Below are positions 60,494 to 64,000 of a stretch of 64,000 nucleotides of DNA, in pieces. The stretch comes from Desulfobacterales bacterium (GTDB lineage: Bacteria; Desulfobacterota; Desulfobacteria; Desulfobacterales; JAQWFD01). A model generated the notes under the pieces. The model saw nothing but the letters and a program-made list of their open reading frames with translations, ran no database searches and had not been told where the DNA came from. The translations under genes were made by a program, and so were the position numbers. Location of the stretch: assembly GCA_028704555.1 (NCBI GenBank), contig JAQWFD010000004.1, positions 1 to 64,000 of the forward strand, in the 5' to 3' direction. How positions within the stretch are numbered: position 1 is the stretch's first letter; each line of letters opens with the position of its first letter.

Positions 60494-63486
60494 ATCAAAT
60501 CTCCAAAGGGCGTTTTCCATGCCGTCTTCAAATCCTGAATGGTTACCTCCACAATGGACTTCTGATCAAGACCGTGAATGACAAGATCAGGCGTATCGGT
60601 TACCGTACCGATACAGGCACAGGCAAGGCCCTGCATGATGGTTTCAAATCTGCCCCGGTTTGCGGGATCAATGGTCACAATAAACCTGCCGGCTGATTCA
60701 GAAAACAGGATCCGGTCATCCCTGTCCAGCCCTTCTGCCGGCACCTGCGCCAACTGAACGTCCATTCCGAGGTTTCCGCCCATGGCGACCATCGCCAGAT
60801 GAACGCCTAATCCCCCGCGGTAAACGCCGTGAACCGAAGCCATGATTTCTTCCTGTATGGCATTTTCAAGCGCCCTGTAAACGCCCCTGAACGATTGAGC
60901 GTCAACCTGAGGCACATTCCGTCCGACATAGCCCAGATGCTCATAATATTCCGATGCGCCCAGTTCATTTCGGGTCATCCCCAGCACATACACCCGATCG
61001 CCGGCAATCTTGCTGTCCATGGTTACACATCGGTCAATATCATCCACCAGAGATATCGCGGAAAACTGAAGCGTTTCCAGAGCGGAGACTTTATGAAACT
61101 CATCATATCGGCCTTGCAGATGTCCGTCCACATACATGCTGTCCTTTCCGGAGAGAAGCGGAATTTCATAAGCAAAACACATATCCTTAAGCGCCTGACA
61201 GGAACGGACCAGTTGCGCGGCCTTGAATCTGCCGTCCGGATTTTTCTCCGGATCATACTGGATGCTCGGCCAGCAGAAATTATCCACCCCCCCGATGTGA
61301 TCCAGACTGCCGCCTACGGACAGCAGCCGCCTGACCGCTTCATCAATGGTACAGGTCGTCATGTGATACGCATCAACAGCCGAATACGTCGGAAGCAGGG
61401 CCTGGGAAAAGGCAAGGCCTTTTGTGGAACCCAGAACCGGACGAATGACCGATGCATCGGTGTTCACATCCCGTTCGGCACCCACCAGCGGCTTGATCAC
61501 GCTGGTGCCCTGAACCTCATGATCATACTGACGACTGATCCATTCTTTGGAGCAAATATTGGGTCGCGCCAGTACATCCTTCAGCAATTGATTATAATCG
61601 TACGGATGACTGAAAACCGGCTCATATAATCCGCGGTTTTCAGGAGGCTGCCAGTCGGCATCAAACTCCCACTGAGGAAATCCGGATTGCAGCAGGTCCA
61701 TGTCCACATAGGCACAGGTTTTTCCCTTATAAGTGATATGCAGTTTGCCTGAATCCGTATAGCGCCCGATGACCGTACTTTCAACCGCATGTTTACGGGA
61801 AAGCAGCATAAATCGGTCCAGATCTTCAGGCCGGACCGAAACGGTCATTCGTTCCTGCGATTCAGACACCCATATTTCCCATAGATCAAGCCCCTCATAC
61901 TTCAGCGGCACTTTTTCAATCTCAACTTCACAGCCATTGGAAAACCGGGCAGACTCCCCTATTGACGACGAAAGCCCGCCGCCGCCATTATCGGTAATAT
62001 ATCGAATAAGGCCTTCATCTCTGACTTCCAGCAGAAAATCATGCATTTTTTTCTGAGTATAGGGATCGCCGATCTGCACATGCCCGGCCGGTGTATGCTC
62101 GGAAAACACCTCAGAGGATGCGGTGACCCCGTGGATTCCGTCCTTGCCGACTCTTCCGCCGCACATAATGATCAATTCACCCGAGGATGTTTTTTTCTGA
62201 TCTGAAGGCGCCCCACTGACCGTTGACGGCATAATGCCGACTGCGTTTACAAACACCAGACATTTTCCCATATACCCGTGATGAAACAACACCTGGCCGA
62301 AGGGCGTCGGAACACCGCTTTTATTACCCCCATCGCGCACCCCTTCGATAACGCCATCAAGCAGTCGCCGGGGATGAAGATGGGGCTTCAAATCGCCATC
62401 GTAATTTCTATCACCGACGCAGAACCCGTAGCTTCCCATCACGAGCTTTGAGCCTTTTCCTGTCCCGAGCGGATCACGATAAACCCCCACAATGCCGGTG
62501 ATGGCTCCCCCATAGGCCTCCATATTGGACGGGGAGTTATGGGTTTCTCCGGTAATCACGTAAAAATGATCCTCGTCAAACCGCCCGACGCCGGCATTAT
62601 CCCACAACACCGACACCACCCAGTCTTTTTTTTTGCTCAACTCGCGTGTCGGCGACACAATGCAGGTCTTGAAAAGGCTGTCAATATGCTGCGTCTCTCC
62701 GGTTTTCAGATCCCGGTAGTGAAAGAGCCCGCCAAAGGTATTGTGGTTACAGTGGTCGCTTCTGCCCTGCGAAATATATTCAAGCTCGATGTCCGTCGGA
62801 TCGCTCAATCCTGATGAAACCCGGTCCTTGCGAACCGTATCGTTCAGAAAATAGGCCCTGATCACGGGGATATCGTTCGGATTCAATGCCAGATTACGCT
62901 CATCGCTGATTTGTTTGAGCGTTGCGTCACTATCGATGGGGACTGTTTCGACACCGGGCTGGTGATCCAGAATGACTTTGGGAATAATGACTCCGACACC
63001 GACGTCAGGTTCCCAATCGGCATTTGAAATAATTTTCCATTGCTCAATGATGTCATTGGCCAGCAGTTCTCCTGCAATCTTATGCACATCGTCGGCAGTG
63101 ACGCCTTTTCCGGTAAGACAATATCGTGTTGATGTATAGACCGCCTCACCCGGCCTGAATGCAATTCCCAGCATATCTTCAATCGCTTCGACCGCCGTGC
63201 TTCCCGGATTATCCCGTACACCGGGGCGATAGCCCACCCAGATCGTCCAGTCAAACGCAAGGACAATTGGGTTGAACGAAGACAGCTGGGTAACCGGATT
63301 TGTAAACAGCTCGGACCGGATCATATTCAGTTGCTCCGGTGTGAGATCTGCATCGATCGTAACCACATGAATACAGCGTACCTGATCCAGCTCGATTCCA
63401 AAATAATGCAGCGCCTTCTGGCGAATTCCCTCGCCCTCCGCATCCTTCAAATCTGATTTTAACGTAATTTCAAGTTGATATGACAT
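60490..63486 (-). CDS. purL: Phosphoribosylformylglycinamidine synthase PurL with N-terminal PurS-like region
   Basis: Catalytic subunit that makes FGAM from FGAR with ATP. The 998-residue protein begins with a PurS-like segment (YQLEITLKSDLKDAEGEGIRQKALHYFG), then the PurL body with DIELEYISQGRSDHCNHNTF, THNSPSNMEAYGGAITGIVG and the GGRVGKDGIHGVTASSEVFSEHTPAGHVQIGDP block. The second AIRS-like half has PTYSAVDAYHMTTCTIDEAVRRLLSVGGSLDHIGGVDNF and a C-terminal AMGGNLGMDV domain. It is longer than the roughly 740-residue Gram-positive PurL and shorter than the roughly 1300-residue E. coli form that carries its own glutaminase. This matches the use of a separate purQ, which follows it by overlap. 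Confidence 0.94.
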   Translation of the reverse strand: MSYQLEITLKSDLKDAEGEGIRQKALHYFGIELDQVRCIHVVTIDADLTPEQLNMIRSELFTNPVTQLSSFNPIVLAFDWTIWVGYRPGVRDNPGSTAVEAIEDMLGIAFRPGEAVYTSTRYCLTGKGVTADDVHKIAGELLANDIIEQWKIISNADWEPDVGVGVIIPKVILDHQPGVETVPIDSDATLKQISDERNLALNPNDIPVIRAYFLNDTVRKDRVSSGLSDPTDIELEYISQGRSDHCNHNTFGGLFHYRDLKTGETQHIDSLFKTCIVSPTRELSKKKDWVVSVLWDNAGVGRFDEDHFYVITGETHNSPSNMEAYGGAITGIVGVYRDPLGTGKGSKLVMGSYGFCVGDRNYDGDLKPHLHPRRLLDGVIEGVRDGGNKSGVPTPFGQVLFHHGYMGKCLVFVNAVGIMPSTVSGAPSDQKKTSSGELIIMCGGRVGKDGIHGVTASSEVFSEHTPAGHVQIGDPYTQKKMHDFLLEVRDEGLIRYITDNGGGGLSSSIGESARFSNGCEVEIEKVPLKYEGLDLWEIWVSESQERMTVSVRPEDLDRFMLLSRKHAVESTVIGRYTDSGKLHITYKGKTCAYVDMDLLQSGFPQWEFDADWQPPENRGLYEPVFSHPYDYNQLLKDVLARPNICSKEWISRQYDHEVQGTSVIKPLVGAERDVNTDASVIRPVLGSTKGLAFSQALLPTYSAVDAYHMTTCTIDEAVRRLLSVGGSLDHIGGVDNFCWPSIQYDPEKNPDGRFKAAQLVRSCQALKDMCFAYEIPLLSGKDSMYVDGHLQGRYDEFHKVSALETLQFSAISLVDDIDRCVTMDSKIAGDRVYVLGMTRNELGASEYYEHLGYVGRNVPQVDAQSFRGVYRALENAIQEEIMASVHGVYRGGLGVHLAMVAMGGNLGMDVQLAQVPAEGLDRDDRILFSESAGRFIVTIDPANRGRFETIMQGLACACIGTVTDTPDLVIHGLDQKSIVEVTIQDLKTAWKTPFGDLI

Positions 63487-63568
63487 GGTTAGTTATCTGT
63501 TATCCGTTATTGGTTATCTATTATCTTCTGTCCTCTGGCTTCTGTCCTTGACCTCTGCTCCTTACGCC
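63487..63568. other. Low-complexity spacer between purL and rseP
   Basis: Short simple-sequence DNA with TTATC-TGTTATCCGTTATTGGTTATC repeats and CTTCTGTCCTCTGGCTTCTGTCC. Its complement resembles the polypurine tract at the end of murI (36019-36050). No gene is present. Confidence 0.6.
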
Positions 63569-64000
63569 CTACTTTCCAAAAAATACCCGGGCCAGATCAT
63601 TATAAAAAACAAACAGCATCAACAACACGAGGATGATGATCCCGATCTGCTGGGCAATCACCCGCATTTTCAGGTTTAACGGACGGCCGGCAACAAGCTC
63701 GATGAAAAAGAAAAGCATATGCCCGCCGTCGAGAACCGGTATGGGTAGAAAATTAAGAACGGCCAGATTAATGCTCAACAGGGCAATAAAAAATATCAGA
63801 TGTCCTGCGCCTTCTTTTGCCTGCTGCCCTGCCAGTTCGGCGATCATGATGGGACCGCCCAGCGTTTTTGTTGAAATAGTACCCTGAATCAATTTAACGA
63901 TACTGACGACCGTCAATTCTGATATGGAATATGTCTGTTTAAAACTCTCACCCAGGGCCCCAACAATACTGAGTGGTTTAATAAAAATATCCCCGGCGGC
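63569..64000 (-). CDS. rseP: Site-2 protease RseP, C-terminal part (cut by window end)
   Basis: Intramembrane zinc metalloprotease of the M50 family. Only about 143 residues are inside the window, and the reading frame stays open to position 64000, so the gene starts beyond the window. Visible are the hydrophobic segment HLIFFIALLSINLAVLNFLPIPVLDGGHMLFF, in which the LDG motif Asp is the third zinc ligand, and a last transmembrane helix (IGIIILVLLMLFVFYN). The N-terminal HExxH motif and PDZ domain are not in the window. It lies upstream of purL on the same strand with an 82-bp gap. Confidence 0.9.
   Translation of the reverse strand, partial: AAGDIFIKPLSIVGALGESFKQTYSISELTVVSIVKLIQGTISTKTLGGPIMIAELAGQQAKEGAGHLIFFIALLSINLAVLNFLPIPVLDGGHMLFFFIELVAGRPLNLKMRVIAQQIGIIILVLLMLFVFYNDLARVFFGK

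Overview
The window looks like chromosome from a Gram-negative, anaerobic, sulfate-reducer-type bacterium of the Desulfobacterota, most likely Desulfobacterales. The reasons are the three-subunit b558-type succinate dehydrogenase/fumarate reductase (sdhCAB), a complete Tol-Pal set, a PurSL-type FGAM synthase, a two-domain HTH-EIIA regulator beside a ClC channel, and several families of long inverted-repeat elements in the intergenic DNA. Genus assignment is inference; no 16S gene is present.

Layout. (1) 1-2146: repeat-rich DNA, then rplM-rpsI (minus). (2) 2147-4636: CYTH protein and endo/exonuclease/phosphatase-family protein (plus), convergent with an L,D-transpeptidase (minus). (3) 4637-5743: decayed DNA with a repeat element, a relic of a SAM-hydroxide adenosyltransferase gene and an IS3-type transposase relic. 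(4) 5744-17946: an eight-gene chemosensory operon, cheW-cheR(TPR)-cheW-mcp-cheA(REC)-cheB-REC/histidine kinase-REC/GAF/PAS/HD-GYP. Its make-up is that of a Wsp system, but the usual diguanylate cyclase output is replaced by an HD-GYP phosphodiesterase. (5) 17998-21477: SAM hydroxide adenosyltransferase, ruvB, ruvA, ruvC (minus). (6) 21607-27467: cpoB, pal, tolB, tolA, tolR, tolQ (minus), with a tandem duplication of the pal leader. (7) 28687-32011: sdhCAB (plus). (8) 32157-36016: a 273-bp hairpin element, then HTH-EIIA regulator, ClC channel with CBS domains and a stress-type protein (plus).

(9) 36026-40398: a divergent glutamate racemase-like gene, recR-ybaB-dnaX and two tRNA-Ser genes (minus). 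(10) 40732-45794: DUF1015 protein (plus), methyltransferase and DUF721 protein (minus), hflK-hflC (plus). (11) 45795-50453: terminators and repeats, an HELVH-motif protein, an FmdB-type zinc ribbon, groES-groEL. (12) 50841-51938: LysM protein. (13) 52559-59660: minor pilin cluster on the minus strand (crp relic, frameshifted pilD, fimT, pilV, pilW, pilX, pilY1, a secreted protein of unknown function). (14) 59669-64000: purQ, purL and the 3' part of rseP (minus).

How it works together. Most of the window is housekeeping: translation, purine synthesis, Holliday junction resolution, replication clamp loading, envelope integrity, membrane proteolysis and protein folding. The two accessory blocks are the chemosensory/c-di-GMP operon and the pilus cluster. 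Both concern surface behaviour, and a functional link between them is plausible but not shown by the sequence. Both are bordered by repeats or gene remnants, and the pilus cluster carries frameshifts in pilD and in an adjoining crp remnant. These could be decay or assembly error.
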